Notes under the pieces: model-generated | Seen by the model: only the letters and a program-made list of their open reading frames with translations | The model's database searches: none | Told to the model about the DNA's origin: nothing | Assembly: GCF_947493425.1 (NCBI RefSeq) | Contig: NZ_CANLRP010000031.1 | Location: forward strand, 1-63,427 | DNA length: 63,427 nucleotides | Direction of reading: 5' to 3' | Source: an uncultured Microscilla sp. | GTDB taxonomy: Bacteria > Bacteroidota > Bacteroidia > Cytophagales > Microscillaceae | Shown: in pieces, positions 36,715-46,395 of the stretch | How positions within the stretch are numbered: position 1 is the stretch's first letter | Layout: the number at the start of each line of letters is the position of its first letter | Program-made: the position numbers and the translations under genes

Positions 36715-36981
36715 TTAAGAGGCACGACCCAATAATTTTTTAGTGGTTTTGTTTAAGTGACGGATCGTCGCTTCGTCAATTACATCGGGGTGCGTGTTTT
36801 CAAGACGATCTTCGTGCAGTAAGTTGTTTTTAGAGTCATAAAACTTAATGATGGTATAGTCTACATCCTCAAGATTGGGCTCTATTACCCAAAACACGTG
36901 TCCTTGTCTTGTGCTTTTCTTTACAGCAACAGCAAATACTGTCATAAAAGCGTTTGTCAGATTTTTGATGGTCTTTTCCAT
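36715..36981 (-). CDS. Small protein, unknown function
   Basis: An 88-residue soluble protein, basic at both ends, with no signal peptide or membrane helix. A central beta-type segment (HVFWVIEPNLEDVDYTIIKFYDS) is followed by a helical C-terminus (ATIRHLNKTTKKLLG). No family was recognised. Codon use and start (ATG at 36981) look normal. It stands alone, between a minus-strand membrane protein gene and a long AT-rich gap, and has no close neighbour that suggests a role. Confidence 0.6.
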   Translation of the reverse strand: MEKTIKNLTNAFMTVFAVAVKKSTRQGHVFWVIEPNLEDVDYTIIKFYDSKNNLLHEDRLENTHPDVIDEATIRHLNKTTKKLLGRAS

Positions 36982-37472
36982 GGCTATTTTTATTTAGTTA
37001 TAGTGTTGAAAAATATTGTAAGCAATTTTGATGAACTTGTTTATAACTATTAGTAGATTGTATAATAAAAATATTACAGTGTCTACTACTTTTTTTTGTT
37101 TATATGGTATTGTTGTTTATTTAAGAGACTCAAAAAAAATGTCGTTGGTTGCATCCTTTAACGTTTTTAACATTGAGTTAATAGTCTTAAAGTATGTTTT
37201 AAAAAAATATTAATTTTCCAATACACTTTTTTTTCGTTGTTGTTTATTATGTAGATGAAACTTACAAGCATTTGGTTGCACTGAATCTAAAAAAAAACAT
37301 TTTTTTTTATTTTACCCCTCAAACTCAATCAGTTAGCTTATTATTTTTTTTCTTGCCTATAGTTTAAGTTTCTCTCTCAGTATTTTTATTTGTGTACTTA
37401 TTGTTGTAAACGGTTTTTTATGAGTAAAATGGAGTGAAAAAACTGTGTTTTCGCCCAAAAACCCGATTATCA
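36982..37472. other. Very AT-rich intergenic region
   Basis: About 490 bp, mostly A and T runs, between a minus-strand small gene and the plus-strand amidase gene. A 61-codon frame at 37028-37213 has no protein character. I see no clear promoter match or repeat. Confidence 0.4.
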
Positions 37473-38786
37473 ATGCAAACAACTCTTTTTAACCCCTTGA
37501 ATCCATTTACCATTATACACTTGATACTTGGCAAAAGGTTACTGGTATTGGTCATTTTATGCAGCCATTTTAGTTGTAAGGGGCAACCCGAAAACAAATC
37601 GTACAAATACCTAAAGCATTACTACACCAAAAGAGCCACTAAATATTTAATTAAAGACAAACAGGTGAAGCAAGCATTTAGCATAAGCGATAGTGGCATT
37701 GTGTTGTACACAACCCCTGAGAAAGGGCATACAAAAGAAGTAGAGTACTATTTGCCTTGGCAACACTTAAGGGCTTTTCAAGAAAGAGCTGCTGCTCGCC
37801 CATCAGAAGCATTCAAGTATTACAAGCAAAGGAGGCTTCCTCAATTGACCGCTAGCTTAATGAGGCCAGCCAAGTTTATAATCAATGGAAACCCTGCCCA
37901 CCCACTCAAAGGGCTTAGGGTGGCGCTTGACCCTGGACACATTGCAGGTAACTTGTCTATGGCCAAAAAGGAAAGGAAGTTTATAGATATGACTCTTGCC
38001 AGTGGTAAACGCATCAGTTTTTTTGAGTCGGAGCTTGCTTGGTATACCTGCCGTGTACTCGCCGACATGCTGGAGCAAAAAGGGGCACAGGTAATGCTTA
38101 CCCGCAAACGCTTTGATTTAATGGCGCTGGACTCTACCTATCAACAAGTTTTTGAAAACTATAGGCAACAGCAAGCCAAAAAAGGAATTAAAGTAAAAAG
38201 AAGTCAAAAATGGCTCATGTTTTTCAAAAAATTCCGCAAGGCTGATTTTAACGCCCGCATTGAAAAAATTAACAACTTCAAGCCTCACCTCACTATGATT
38301 GTTCATTATAATGTAGATGGCGCCAATGCACCCTGGAACAAGCCTACTGCTCATAATAATTGCATGGCGTTTGTGGCGGGTAGTTTTATGAAAAACGAGC
38401 TAAGTGCTACCGAACACCGTTTCAATTTTTTGCGACTGTTGCTCACTAAAGATATTGAGTCATCGATAGGCTTTTCTAAAGCAATATTGCAACAGGTAGT
38501 TACCCAACTCAATGTACCTATTTTGCCCAAGCAAAATAACCAACCTTTTATCAACAGGGCTTGTATAGCCACTAAGGCTACTGGTGTGTATGCCCGCAAC
38601 CTGTCAATGGCACGCAAAACATACGGCACCTTGTGTTTTATTGAGCCTCTGTATCAGGATAATAAACAAGAGGTGCGTGCACTAGGTAACAACGATTATG
38701 AGTTGAAAGGCAAGAAAATACCTACACGGGTAGTAGAGGTAGCAAAGGCTTACTATAAAGGCATTGTGGCTTATTTAAAAAAGTAG
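37473..38786 (+). CDS. N-acetylmuramoyl-L-alanine amidase (Amidase_3)
   Basis: Peptidoglycan amidase of the Amidase_3 family, cutting the lactyl-amide bond between MurNAc and L-Ala. Zinc ligands can be placed: His at about 156 (VALDPGH), Glu at about 185 (FFESELAWY) and His at about 278 (MIVHYNVDG). The catalytic Glu is in TLCFIEPLY near 391. A hydrophobic N-terminal segment (RLLVLVILCSHFSC) suggests export, perhaps as a lipoprotein, though the lipobox is poor. The frame begins at a GTG at 37434, but the ATG at 37473 is likelier (437 residues). A large insert between the DPGH and Glu motifs, and between Glu and His, makes it longer than most Amidase_3 domains. Confidence 0.85.
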   Translation: MQTTLFNPLNPFTIIHLILGKRLLVLVILCSHFSCKGQPENKSYKYLKHYYTKRATKYLIKDKQVKQAFSISDSGIVLYTTPEKGHTKEVEYYLPWQHLRAFQERAAARPSEAFKYYKQRRLPQLTASLMRPAKFIINGNPAHPLKGLRVALDPGHIAGNLSMAKKERKFIDMTLASGKRISFFESELAWYTCRVLADMLEQKGAQVMLTRKRFDLMALDSTYQQVFENYRQQQAKKGIKVKRSQKWLMFFKKFRKADFNARIEKINNFKPHLTMIVHYNVDGANAPWNKPTAHNNCMAFVAGSFMKNELSATEHRFNFLRLLLTKDIESSIGFSKAILQQVVTQLNVPILPKQNNQPFINRACIATKATGVYARNLSMARKTYGTLCFIEPLYQDNKQEVRALGNNDYELKGKKIPTRVVEVAKAYYKGIVAYLKK

Positions 38787-38989
38787 ACGTTCTTTCTTTG
38801 GGGAACGTTCATGAATAAAGCATACAGCCTGAAAAGTTTTTCTCTGATGCTTTTTCAAGTATTGAGTTGGGAGTAAGATTGATTGAAACAGTAAAGTAGT
38901 TCACACTAAATGCGAAAGTTTAAACAAGCTTTCAGGTGATTTTACACCTAATTTTTTGATTCAAAACTTATTAATAAATACTGTATGCT

Positions 38990-40921
38990 ATGGTCAAATG
39001 GATACTATGCATTGCCTTGCTTATTTGCGGTGTAGACATTGCTCAGGCACAAACTTCATGGCAAGAAGCCAAAATAACCCAAAAGGCTGAAATAAAGATT
39101 TATCATATCAATATCACGCCTTTTATCTACAAGGAAGATAATCAGGTGAAAGGGCTTGAAGCGGACATTATACGTGGTTTTGTCAAGTTTGTAAAGAAAA
39201 AATACAACATTGAGGTTATCCCTGTTTTTCAGGAACAGGAGAGTTTTGGTAAAGTATACCAACTCATGAAGGGGGGCTACCCTGGCGAATTTGCTGCATC
39301 TACCTTTTCGGTGACCGAAGAACGAAAAGAAGAAGTCGTTTTTAGCCCGGTATACATGCCCGATATAGAGGTGCTCATATCCAGTGCAAACCTGCCTATA
39401 CTTCAGGATAGTAACGAAGTAGCCACTAGTTTTAAGGGGGTTACTGCCGCCATTGTACCCCGTAGTACTGGTACTGCAAACCTTCAGCGTATAGCCACCT
39501 ACCTGCCCAGCCTTCGTTATAAAAAAGTGAAACACTTTGACGATCTAACAACCGCTGTAGCTACCCATACTAACCATATTGCTTACATACAACTTGCCGA
39601 ATATTTAATGACATTAAAAAAAGGGCTGAAAATCAAGCGGCAAAACCTGTTTCAGGTTAACAAGGCAGGACGAGCTATTGTGCTTCCTAAAAAAAGTGGC
39701 TGGAAAGAACCTATTGATGCTTTTTTTAATTCAGCGGAATTCAAGCCCTGGATCAATGAACTCATCAAGAAGTACTTTGGACATGATGTAAAAGAACTGA
39801 TCTGGAAACTGTCAAGCTCTCACAATCAAAATCAGCAAAATCTATTGCTTTTTACCAAAGAAAAAGAAATCAGCGAATTGGAAATAGCTAAAAAGCAGTT
39901 GGAAATAGAACGCCAAACTTTGCTCCGTAATGTTTCGATAGCCACTGTGCTTGCCATTTTGCTCATTGCTTTCTTTATTTTCAACCGTTATCAACTCCAG
40001 CAAAAAACCAATCGACTTTTACAGAAAAAAAATGAGGAGATTCTACACCAAAAACAAGAACTCATTGGCAAGAATGAAGAACTACAGTTACAACAAGAGG
40101 AAATTTTAAGCCAGCAAAATTTTATTGAAAGTAAGAATACAGAACTAGAGCGCAAAAACAAAGAGGTATCAGATAGTATACAAGCTGCTCAAGTGATTCA
40201 AAAAGCTATTTTGCCTTTTCGGGAAAGAATGGCAAAACACCTCAAAAACTTTTTTGTGCTATATCGCCCCAAAGATATTGTATCTGGAGACTTTTATTGG
40301 TTACACCAACGTGACAATAAGGTTTTTTTGGCAGTAGTAGATTGTACTGGACACGGGGTGCCAGGGGCTTTTATGTCGATGATTGGCTACATGATTTTGG
40401 ACAAACTCGTAATTGTAGATCGTTTGAATGATCCCGCCGAAATACTGAATCGTTGCCATGCTTCGGTAATGAACGTGCTGGAAGGCAATGATAACTCAGG
40501 GGACTATGGAATGGATGTGGCTTTTCTGATGATGAAACGTATCAATGAACAGCAAACCAAGGCTACTTTTTCTGGTGCCAAACGCCCGTTGCTATATGTA
40601 CCTGCTGGTACTAAGAGTATTCAGGAGATAAGCGGCAACAGGCGCTCGATTGGAGGGGTGCATAAATACAAATTTCATTTTAGCAACCACGAAGTCACTT
40701 TAGAAAATGGTAGTTTGATTTACCTCAGTACAGATGGGTTTTCTGACCAAAACAATACTGAGCGAAAAAAATATGGTAAACAACGGTTCAAAGAAATGCT
40801 CAAAAGCATCGCTAACCAACCCTTAACCAAGCAAAAAGAAGGTCTGGAACAGGCACTTGACGACCACATGTTTGGCACTGTACAACGTGACGATATTTTG
40901 TTAATTGGTTTTCGGGTATAA
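38990..40921 (+). CDS. Sensor phosphatase: SBP_bac_3 domain, TM, coiled coil, PP2C/SpoIIE domain (paralogue)
   Basis: A 643-residue paralogue of the 22644-24572 protein, colinear along its whole length. The signal sequence ends at about residue 20. The periplasmic SBP_bac_3-like domain lies at about 33-285 (TPFIYKEDNQVKGLEADII, EERKEEVVFSPVYMPD), the transmembrane helix at about 313-335, coiled coil to about 415 and the SpoIIE/PP2C domain at about 420-643, with aspartates in GDFYW, VDCTGHGVPGAF, STDGFSDQ and QRDDI. The coiled-coil stretch is the best conserved region between the paralogues outside the phosphatase core. Ligand and target are unknown; the ligand pocket differs enough that the two may sense different molecules. 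Confidence 0.85.
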   Translation: MVKWILCIALLICGVDIAQAQTSWQEAKITQKAEIKIYHINITPFIYKEDNQVKGLEADIIRGFVKFVKKKYNIEVIPVFQEQESFGKVYQLMKGGYPGEFAASTFSVTEERKEEVVFSPVYMPDIEVLISSANLPILQDSNEVATSFKGVTAAIVPRSTGTANLQRIATYLPSLRYKKVKHFDDLTTAVATHTNHIAYIQLAEYLMTLKKGLKIKRQNLFQVNKAGRAIVLPKKSGWKEPIDAFFNSAEFKPWINELIKKYFGHDVKELIWKLSSSHNQNQQNLLLFTKEKEISELEIAKKQLEIERQTLLRNVSIATVLAILLIAFFIFNRYQLQQKTNRLLQKKNEEILHQKQELIGKNEELQLQQEEILSQQNFIESKNTELERKNKEVSDSIQAAQVIQKAILPFRERMAKHLKNFFVLYRPKDIVSGDFYWLHQRDNKVFLAVVDCTGHGVPGAFMSMIGYMILDKLVIVDRLNDPAEILNRCHASVMNVLEGNDNSGDYGMDVAFLMMKRINEQQTKATFSGAKRPLLYVPAGTKSIQEISGNRRSIGGVHKYKFHFSNHEVTLENGSLIYLSTDGFSDQNNTERKKYGKQRFKEMLKSIANQPLTKQKEGLEQALDDHMFGTVQRDDILLIGFRV

Positions 40922-40970
40922 CTCCCCGTTGTTTAGTCCTTGCCAAAGAACAAAAAGGAAGGTTATGAAT

Positions 40971-41005
40971 AAAAAAAGGTTGTTACCCATTCAATGATAA
41001 CAACC
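40971..41005 (-). terminator. Terminator of the DUF4389 gene
   Basis: GGTTGTTA (40978-40985) pairs with 40998-41005; on the minus strand the stem is followed by seven T. It lies 28 bases past the stop of the minus-strand gene at 41033. Confidence 0.8.
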
Positions 41006-41032
41006 CTATGTATGCATTATATATGTTTTTTA

Positions 41033-41641
41033 TTAACGTCTTTCTAAGCCTAACTCTTCGTCGGGAGCTCCTGAAAAAGGAGGGTAACGATCATTCATAA
41101 AACCAAAATACAAGTTAATTCGCATCACATACCTTAGTGTATCTACAGCGTACTTGTGACCACCTTCTGGGTACTCAGCCGAGATAAGTATGGTAAAAAA
41201 TGCCAATAAAGAATAGAAGTACAAGACGATTATCCTGAAAATTAATACAAAATAATGGGGAATGAACATGAAAAACCCTAGAAAAAACTTCATTATAGCA
41301 TCTCCTTGGCTTTGTTTGCCTGGATATTCTATCACCAACTCTACTGCTTCATCTTGGGCATTCATCCCGTGGGGTGGATTTCCATCTACTAGGTTTAGTA
41401 ATCGCGCCTGCACTCTCAGTTGCCAGTTCATGAGCTTTACCTGATGCTCAAACATATGCTCTGGGTATACTCCAGTAAAGAGTACTGAAAATACACCGAT
41501 TAAGCTATAAAAAGCGCCTATGATAGCTGGGATCAATGATAAAAAGAAGTAGGGAATACCAATGTACAACCAACCAAAAAAGGCTCTCAACAATAACTCT
41601 CCTCTGGAGTACTCTTGTTGGTGCTGAATGTATAATTTCAT
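41033..41641 (-). CDS. DUF4389 family membrane protein (two DUF4389 units)
   Basis: A 202-residue membrane protein with about four transmembrane helices arranged as two copies of the DUF4389 pattern. The pattern is two helices, then a loop with TGVYPEHMF / SAEYPEGGH, then a helix carrying WQLRVQARL / YVMRINLYF followed by DxxPP. The first unit covers about residues 10-95 and the second about 110-195. The family is widespread in actinobacteria and Bacteroidota; no function is known. ATG at 41641. It is a single-gene unit with its own terminator. Confidence 0.8.
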   Translation of the reverse strand: MKLYIQHQQEYSRGELLLRAFFGWLYIGIPYFFLSLIPAIIGAFYSLIGVFSVLFTGVYPEHMFEHQVKLMNWQLRVQARLLNLVDGNPPHGMNAQDEAVELVIEYPGKQSQGDAIMKFFLGFFMFIPHYFVLIFRIIVLYFYSLLAFFTILISAEYPEGGHKYAVDTLRYVMRINLYFGFMNDRYPPFSGAPDEELGLERR

Positions 41642-41796
41642 AATTGTTTTTAATTAATTGTTGTTAAGTTTTAGATATTTGATAAAATACAGAATAAATC
41701 AACTAATCACAAGCAAATTCTATTCAATAAACAAATAAAATTTCATAAAAAACTTCTCAACAACAAAACTTGTAGTACGCCCCCCTGTCAAACACA

Positions 41797-43008
41797 CTAA
41801 TCTTCCATTAGGCTAAACTTTACTCCTGCATTTTTCTCAAGGCGTTGCAGCAGGGCTTCGCCCATTGCGGTATGTGGGGTAAGTACGCCATAACTGGCAG
41901 GAAGCTCGTCTTTGGCTAAACATACTGCGCTTTCAGCCAGCATTTTAGAAGTAGATCCATAGCCAGGGTCACGGTCGCCGTGTACCAATACTTTGAGCAC
42001 TTTTCCATCGGTAGATTCTCCCCGTAACACCATTTTATAATAGCCGTTTTCCCGTTGTTTTTCTGAAGGTCCTTTGCCCGGATCGGGTAAAAAAGGATTG
42101 ATGAGTTTTTTTAGAAACGACGTTGGATCAAAAAGGGCGTTGGATACTACCGAAGTGAGTTGAGCCTTTGCCCAGCCAGTAATGCCTTCGCCCGTAAAAG
42201 TGGCTTCATCGTACCGAAAATCTTCTCCATAAGGAAAACCATTCAGGGCGTGGCTACGGCGTACTACTCTGGTGTTGATAGCTGCCATTACAAAAGGGGC
42301 AATCCAGGCTTTGAAATCATCATCATAAGTTGTTTCAGTAAGTTCGAGTTGATCGTTGCCTTGTTGTTGCCCTACTGGGTTGAGGCTATAAGGATTGTCA
42401 AGCACGGCTTGCACTTGCGGGTCTTTTTTTGCCTCTTCCATTACATTGTCAAGGCTTGCTACTGTTCCTCCACTCACACCACCACTTACCTCAGTGAGGC
42501 GTAGTTTTACCTCTTTGGCGTAAGCCTGCCATTGCTTCTGGGCTTGCTTTTGCAAAAAGTATACACCCATATCTGATGGAATCGAGTCTACCCCACAGCA
42601 ATGTACAATCTTGGTTTGGTTTGCCTGTGCCTGGTCGTGGTGTTGGTCTATGGTGCGTCGCATCCATTGTATTTCTCCAGTCAAGTCGCAATAATGTACC
42701 CCATACGTTACACAAAGTTCTACCAGTAAGTCACCATATTTGGCATAAGGTCCCACAGTAGTGCATACTACTTTAGTTTGTTGCACCATAGCTTCCAGCG
42801 AGGCGCGGTCGTGGCTGTCGGCAATAATCATTGGAATGTTTTCATTGCCCAGTTCAGCGCGTATTTTTTTTAGCTTGGTTTCGTTTCGTCCGGCAATTGC
42901 CCAGGTAAGTGTTTGCCCAGTACCATATTGGCGTAGTAAGTATTGGGCTACCAACTGCCCAGTAAAACCAGTAGCGCCCCAAAGGACGATGTCATAAGCT
43001 TTATGCAT
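41797..43008 (-). CDS. Saccharopine dehydrogenase NADP-binding domain protein
   Basis: A 403-residue oxidoreductase-like protein of the saccharopine-dehydrogenase-like / trans-acting enoyl reductase group. A Rossmann fold begins DIVLWGATGFTGQLVAQYLL (the GxTGFTG NAD(P) loop), followed by WAIAGRNETKLKKI, where the Arg would bind the NADP phosphate. A second feature is VVCTTVGPYAKYGDLLVELC, with YCDLTGE. The protein probably reduces a lipid-linked or other carbonyl substrate using NADPH, but the substrate cannot be inferred. ATG start at 43008. It forms a monocistronic unit. Confidence 0.85.
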   Translation of the reverse strand: MHKAYDIVLWGATGFTGQLVAQYLLRQYGTGQTLTWAIAGRNETKLKKIRAELGNENIPMIIADSHDRASLEAMVQQTKVVCTTVGPYAKYGDLLVELCVTYGVHYCDLTGEIQWMRRTIDQHHDQAQANQTKIVHCCGVDSIPSDMGVYFLQKQAQKQWQAYAKEVKLRLTEVSGGVSGGTVASLDNVMEEAKKDPQVQAVLDNPYSLNPVGQQQGNDQLELTETTYDDDFKAWIAPFVMAAINTRVVRRSHALNGFPYGEDFRYDEATFTGEGITGWAKAQLTSVVSNALFDPTSFLKKLINPFLPDPGKGPSEKQRENGYYKMVLRGESTDGKVLKVLVHGDRDPGYGSTSKMLAESAVCLAKDELPASYGVLTPHTAMGEALLQRLEKNAGVKFSLMED

Positions 43009-43402
43009 ATTGTTATTGTTTGAGGTTGTAAGGCAGTCATCGAGCCATACATTACAAGAATATGTTTAACAAAACAACTATTTAACTTTGTGCATGTTTC
43101 GCCTGTAACCCACTATTAATCACTCACCCGTAAACATCCGCTTTATTTATCATTGGTTGTCAGTATATTACATTATATTTAAATGCTTTTTTTATTAAAA
43201 AAAAGCTATAGGCACTAGCCCCAAATCCAACAACCAATTAATTGCTTTGATGCTTATAAATAACTGATGGTCAGCAAGTCATTTTGGCTCAAATTGTTGT
43301 GGAGTATTGTGTCTGACAAACCAGTAACTACCAAATGCTCTCATTGTGCAATCAAAATAAAGCATTGGCATACACAAACTGTTGTGCTGAAAAAGCCCCC
43401 AC
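43009..43402. other. Intergenic region
   Basis: About 390 bp between two minus-strand genes, AT-rich at 43140-43210. An overlapping 65-codon plus-strand frame (43267-43464) has no family features. I see no clear repeat, terminator or promoter. Confidence 0.4.
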
Positions 43403-43861
43403 CTACTTTAACTTGTGGAGATAATATTTTTGCCTTCGGTTTTTTGCATAGTTTTTTTTCCTGATAATGCGTTTGCCGCTTTTTTCATGGTGGGCATACA
43501 AGCGTTTTCTACCTACATGATATAACAAGTGATAGCTCACTCCGCTGATTTGTTTCAATGTATAATTATGCACCCTTGATGTACTCAAATCTACCGGAGC
43601 GTCTTTTTTAGGCTCAACTTTGAGGTATACTTTGCCATCTTTCTGAACATAAGTACCCTGTAGGTGTTGGTGTTGCATGTCGCCAGCTACGTGGTGATCA
43701 AATGAGCCATTGGCGTGCAGTTTTACAGTAGTCATAAAAAAACCTCCCAAAGGAAAGTTTGAACGATACGTACCCACTATGTTTTGCGCTGATGCTTGCA
43801 AGGTTGATGCGGTGAATATGATGGTAAACACAAAATAGTTGATTATTTGCTGATGTTTCAT
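43403..43861 (-). CDS. Small secreted protein, unknown family
   Basis: A 152-residue protein from the ATG at 43861; the frame continues upstream to 43936, but the ATG directly precedes a typical signal peptide (MKHQQIINYFVFTI, ending LQASAQ). The mature protein has a beta-strand pattern: IVGTYRSNFPLGGFF, SFDHHVAGDMQHQHLQG, and a basic C-terminus (RIIRKKNYAKNRRQKYYLHK). The early part has the look of a lipocalin-like or DUF-type beta-barrel; I cannot assign a family. It stands alone. Confidence 0.6.
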   Translation of the reverse strand: MKHQQIINYFVFTIIFTASTLQASAQNIVGTYRSNFPLGGFFMTTVKLHANGSFDHHVAGDMQHQHLQGTYVQKDGKVYLKVEPKKDAPVDLSTSRVHNYTLKQISGVSYHLLYHVGRKRLYAHHEKSGKRIIRKKNYAKNRRQKYYLHKLK

Positions 43862-44819
43862 TGAAATATGTTTTATACAAAAAAGTAAACCTAAGTTTGG
43901 TTCATTGCTTGAAAAGTAAAATAGTACTATATACAATAGTCCATAGCATTTAGTCCGTAGTCCATAGCGGATTCGAGTAAATGTTTACCCTATGAATCAT
44001 TGTAAACCAATGGCGTATATTAAATTTGCTTACTTGCTTTATTTTTCAAAGGGTTTCAGCTTTACGTCTAAACACGTAATTAAATAGTTTTTAAACTTAT
44101 AACCATTTGATAACCGACCAACGGGAGCTCACCGAAGGTAATCAGTAATCAACTTTGACTAAAATCACTGAGGAGTATTGATATACAAACTCAGACACAA
44201 ATACTATATTACATTCGATTAGTGACAATGGCTTTACCCCTAAGTAAGTATGTCCCAAGACAAAATTAAATACACCTAATATGCAAGCATAACTATCATA
44301 TTATGAGAGAGTTATCTTTACTTGTAGCTTATAGCTAACTGCACCGATATTCATCGGTATCTAAGGACTTGCTGCTACTTACTAAGTCACTTGTGTTGTA
44401 CACAAAACTTTATGCTTGACCAAGCTTATCAATTTTATCTGAACTATTTCTACATTTTATATAACTATTGCAATCAACAAAATGTATCATGGATGATACA
44501 TAAAATTTACCTTATCCTTTTATATTATTGATAACTCCCTGTCTATCTGGCTAATAAACTTGTTTTCTTGCTTTTTTATCGCTATTTTTATCTTTCTAAA
44601 TTGTTATAGTAGATAAGTACTTATTAAACAATTTTCACCACCTCTTATAGGTGTTTTCGCCAAATTAGCACTCTTTATAGTAGTACTTACAAACAATAAC
44701 ATAACACTTTTACTTAAGAATTAGTTGCTACCCTTTAACAGTCCTAAACATACCCCATCATATGAAAAGAACGCTACTCAATTTACATTATCAAGGTAAT
44801 ACTTCTAACACTATAAAAA
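43862..44819. other. Long intergenic region
   Basis: About 960 bp without a credible gene, AT-rich. It includes a dispersed-repeat-like CTTGTAGCTTATAGCTAACTG at about 44321-44340, a small hairpin CCGATATTCATCGG at about 44343-44356, and TATCTAAGGACTTG (44358-44371), which is also present at about 32249-32264. A 38-codon frame begins at the ATG 44762 and runs into the next gene in another frame. Confidence 0.5.
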
Positions 44820-45302
44820 ATGAACGAGCAAATCAAAAATCAAGTAAATGCTGTCAGAAAAGGACAGGCTTCGCGTAGAGCCAGCTCGGTAAAGGTAGAG
44901 GAACGTACCCCTACCCCACTGGAATATGCTAAGTTAAGAGACTCAGCAAGATGGGATAAAATGGACTTGAAGACCATCGAACAAGGGTTAAAAAATTCTA
45001 TTTTCTCGGTATGTGCTACTTTTGAAAATGAAGTAATAGGTTGTGGCAGGGTAATAGGTGACGGCGCTTTGTACTTTTATATTCAAGATATTATTGTAGC
45101 ACCTGCTTTTCAGAAAAAAGGCATTGGCGAATTTATTATGAACGAAATCATGAAATTCTTAGCCACTGTTGCCGACCAAAATGCTTTTGTTGGGCTTATG
45201 TCAGCAGAAGGGACCACAGGTTTTTATGAAAGATATGGATTCGAAGAACGTCCAGGCAATGAACCTGGGATGTTGAAGATATGGCGAAAAAAAACAGTAT
45301 GA
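44820..45302 (+). CDS. GNAT family N-acetyltransferase
   Basis: A 160-residue acyl-CoA N-acyltransferase. The acetyl-CoA motif is QKKGIGEFIMNEIMKF (about residues 97-112, the Q/RxxGxG/A loop). It is preceded by a strand FYIQDIIVAPAF and followed by GTTGFYERYGFEERP. Acceptor unknown. The first 35 residues are basic and low in order (KGQASRRASSVKVEERTP) and not typical of the fold, so the true start could lie later; the ATG at 44820 is the first in frame. It is followed by a terminator. Confidence 0.85.
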   Translation: MNEQIKNQVNAVRKGQASRRASSVKVEERTPTPLEYAKLRDSARWDKMDLKTIEQGLKNSIFSVCATFENEVIGCGRVIGDGALYFYIQDIIVAPAFQKKGIGEFIMNEIMKFLATVADQNAFVGLMSAEGTTGFYERYGFEERPGNEPGMLKIWRKKTV

Positions 45303-45330
45303 TCACCCACAGAACGAATGATAAGTTGAC

Positions 45331-45366
45331 CAACGCAAGGGCATAAAATCCCTTGCGTTGTTTGTG
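45331..45366 (+). terminator. Terminator of the GNAT gene
   Basis: CAACGCAAGGG (45331-45341) pairs perfectly with CCCTTGCGTTG (45350-45360) over an 8-nt loop, followed by a T-rich tail. It lies 28 bases past the stop. Confidence 0.85.
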
Positions 45367-45392
45367 TTTGTTGTAATGTTTGTCATGCTACT

Positions 45393-45558
45393 CTTAGGAA
45401 TGGTGTAAAAATAAAGTTCTATAGTTTAAGGAAATATTTTTTGGTCAGGCGAGGTCAAAAAACGCGGCATAGCCATAGCTATGGCAAGTTTTTTTAACGA
45501 AGCATGTCCAAAAAAGATGAGGTTAAGAATGTAAATTTATTTTGGCACCGTTCCTTAA
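45393..45558. mobile_element. MITE-like quasi-palindromic element, copy 2
   Basis: A 166-bp element with terminal inverted repeats (CTTAGGAATGGTGTAAAAAT and its imperfect inverse GGCACCGTTCCTTAA). The centre has the 14-bp palindrome GCCATAGCTATGGC (45472-45485). It is inverted relative to copies 1 and 3, and the two halves can fold along their whole length. Confidence 0.8.
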
Positions 45559-45575
45559 TGAGAGTGACCTTTATT

Positions 45576-46265
45576 TCACTCCTTCTCACCTCTCACCATC
45601 AACCACAGACCAAAACCTAGCTCACCTATCACTACTGCTGCCAACAGTACACCCGATACAATCGCAAGTATAGCGTTATTGCCCAGGCAAATTTTATTGA
45701 ACGACTCAAGCAGGTACCCCAAACTACCCACCCACATTATATACCCTAACCAAGTTGGGTGTTTAGGCGATTTGATCACCAACCAACTCAAAAATAATAA
45801 GTGTAATCCAAAAAAGAAGCCCCAGATTAGAATACCCATTGCGTGTAGCCTAAAGGCTATTTGGGTATAACGGGCAAGTTCGACTGAAGTAAAAAGCTGG
45901 CTCAAGGCAGACGATGACACTACTAATAACGGGGCGAGGTATACCAGTAGGTTTACCCCCATTATAGCCACCATTAATATGCGGGCATAAGCAGCTGCAA
46001 TAGCGGTGATTTTGCCTACCTGACAAAATATTTGATACAGCAATGCAGTCAATACCACTTCAAACAGCCCTATCAATATATCGGCGAATACGCCCCACTT
46101 AAATAGCATCAGGTGATTTTTTAAGTTTTGAAGGGTAATTGCTGCCTGTTCTGATACAATGACACTGGGTACATAGGCAATGCTAAATATACCCAGAGCG
46201 GCAATCATGATATATAGCCAGCCGGCGATTTTTCCTTGTTGTTTTGATGAGATATTTGCGAACAT
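45576..46265 (-). CDS. DUF4386 family membrane protein
   Basis: A 229-residue integral membrane protein with six predicted helices of the DUF4386 family. Features include the start GKIAGWLYIMIAALGIF, a cytoplasmic segment NLKNHLMLFKWGVFADI and LRHAMGILIWGFFFG-type helix 4 sequence (FRLHAMGILIWGFFFG). No function is known. It lies downstream of the AraC-type regulator, on the same strand with a 130-bp gap, so this regulator may control it. Confidence 0.8.
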   Translation of the reverse strand: MFANISSKQQGKIAGWLYIMIAALGIFSIAYVPSVIVSEQAAITLQNLKNHLMLFKWGVFADILIGLFEVVLTALLYQIFCQVGKITAIAAAYARILMVAIMGVNLLVYLAPLLVVSSSALSQLFTSVELARYTQIAFRLHAMGILIWGFFFGLHLLFLSWLVIKSPKHPTWLGYIMWVGSLGYLLESFNKICLGNNAILAIVSGVLLAAVVIGELGFGLWLMVRGEKE

Positions 46266-46395
46266 AAGGCGATAATTTTTAAATGCTTATATTTTGATTT
46301 GTACAAATCTATCGCATTGCCCTCCAACAAATGTTCGGGTTTTTGGCATAGAAGTTCCGATTTATAAATCCGAACTTCTTTGTGGCAAAATATGC

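Noticed and set aside
37028..37213. 61-codon plus-strand frame
   Set aside because: It comes from a very AT-rich region and encodes a hydrophobic/Lys-Asn mix with no family similarity; treated as chance.
43267..43464. 65-codon plus-strand frame
   Set aside because: It overlaps the end of the secreted-protein gene on the other strand, has no start context and no similarity I recognise.
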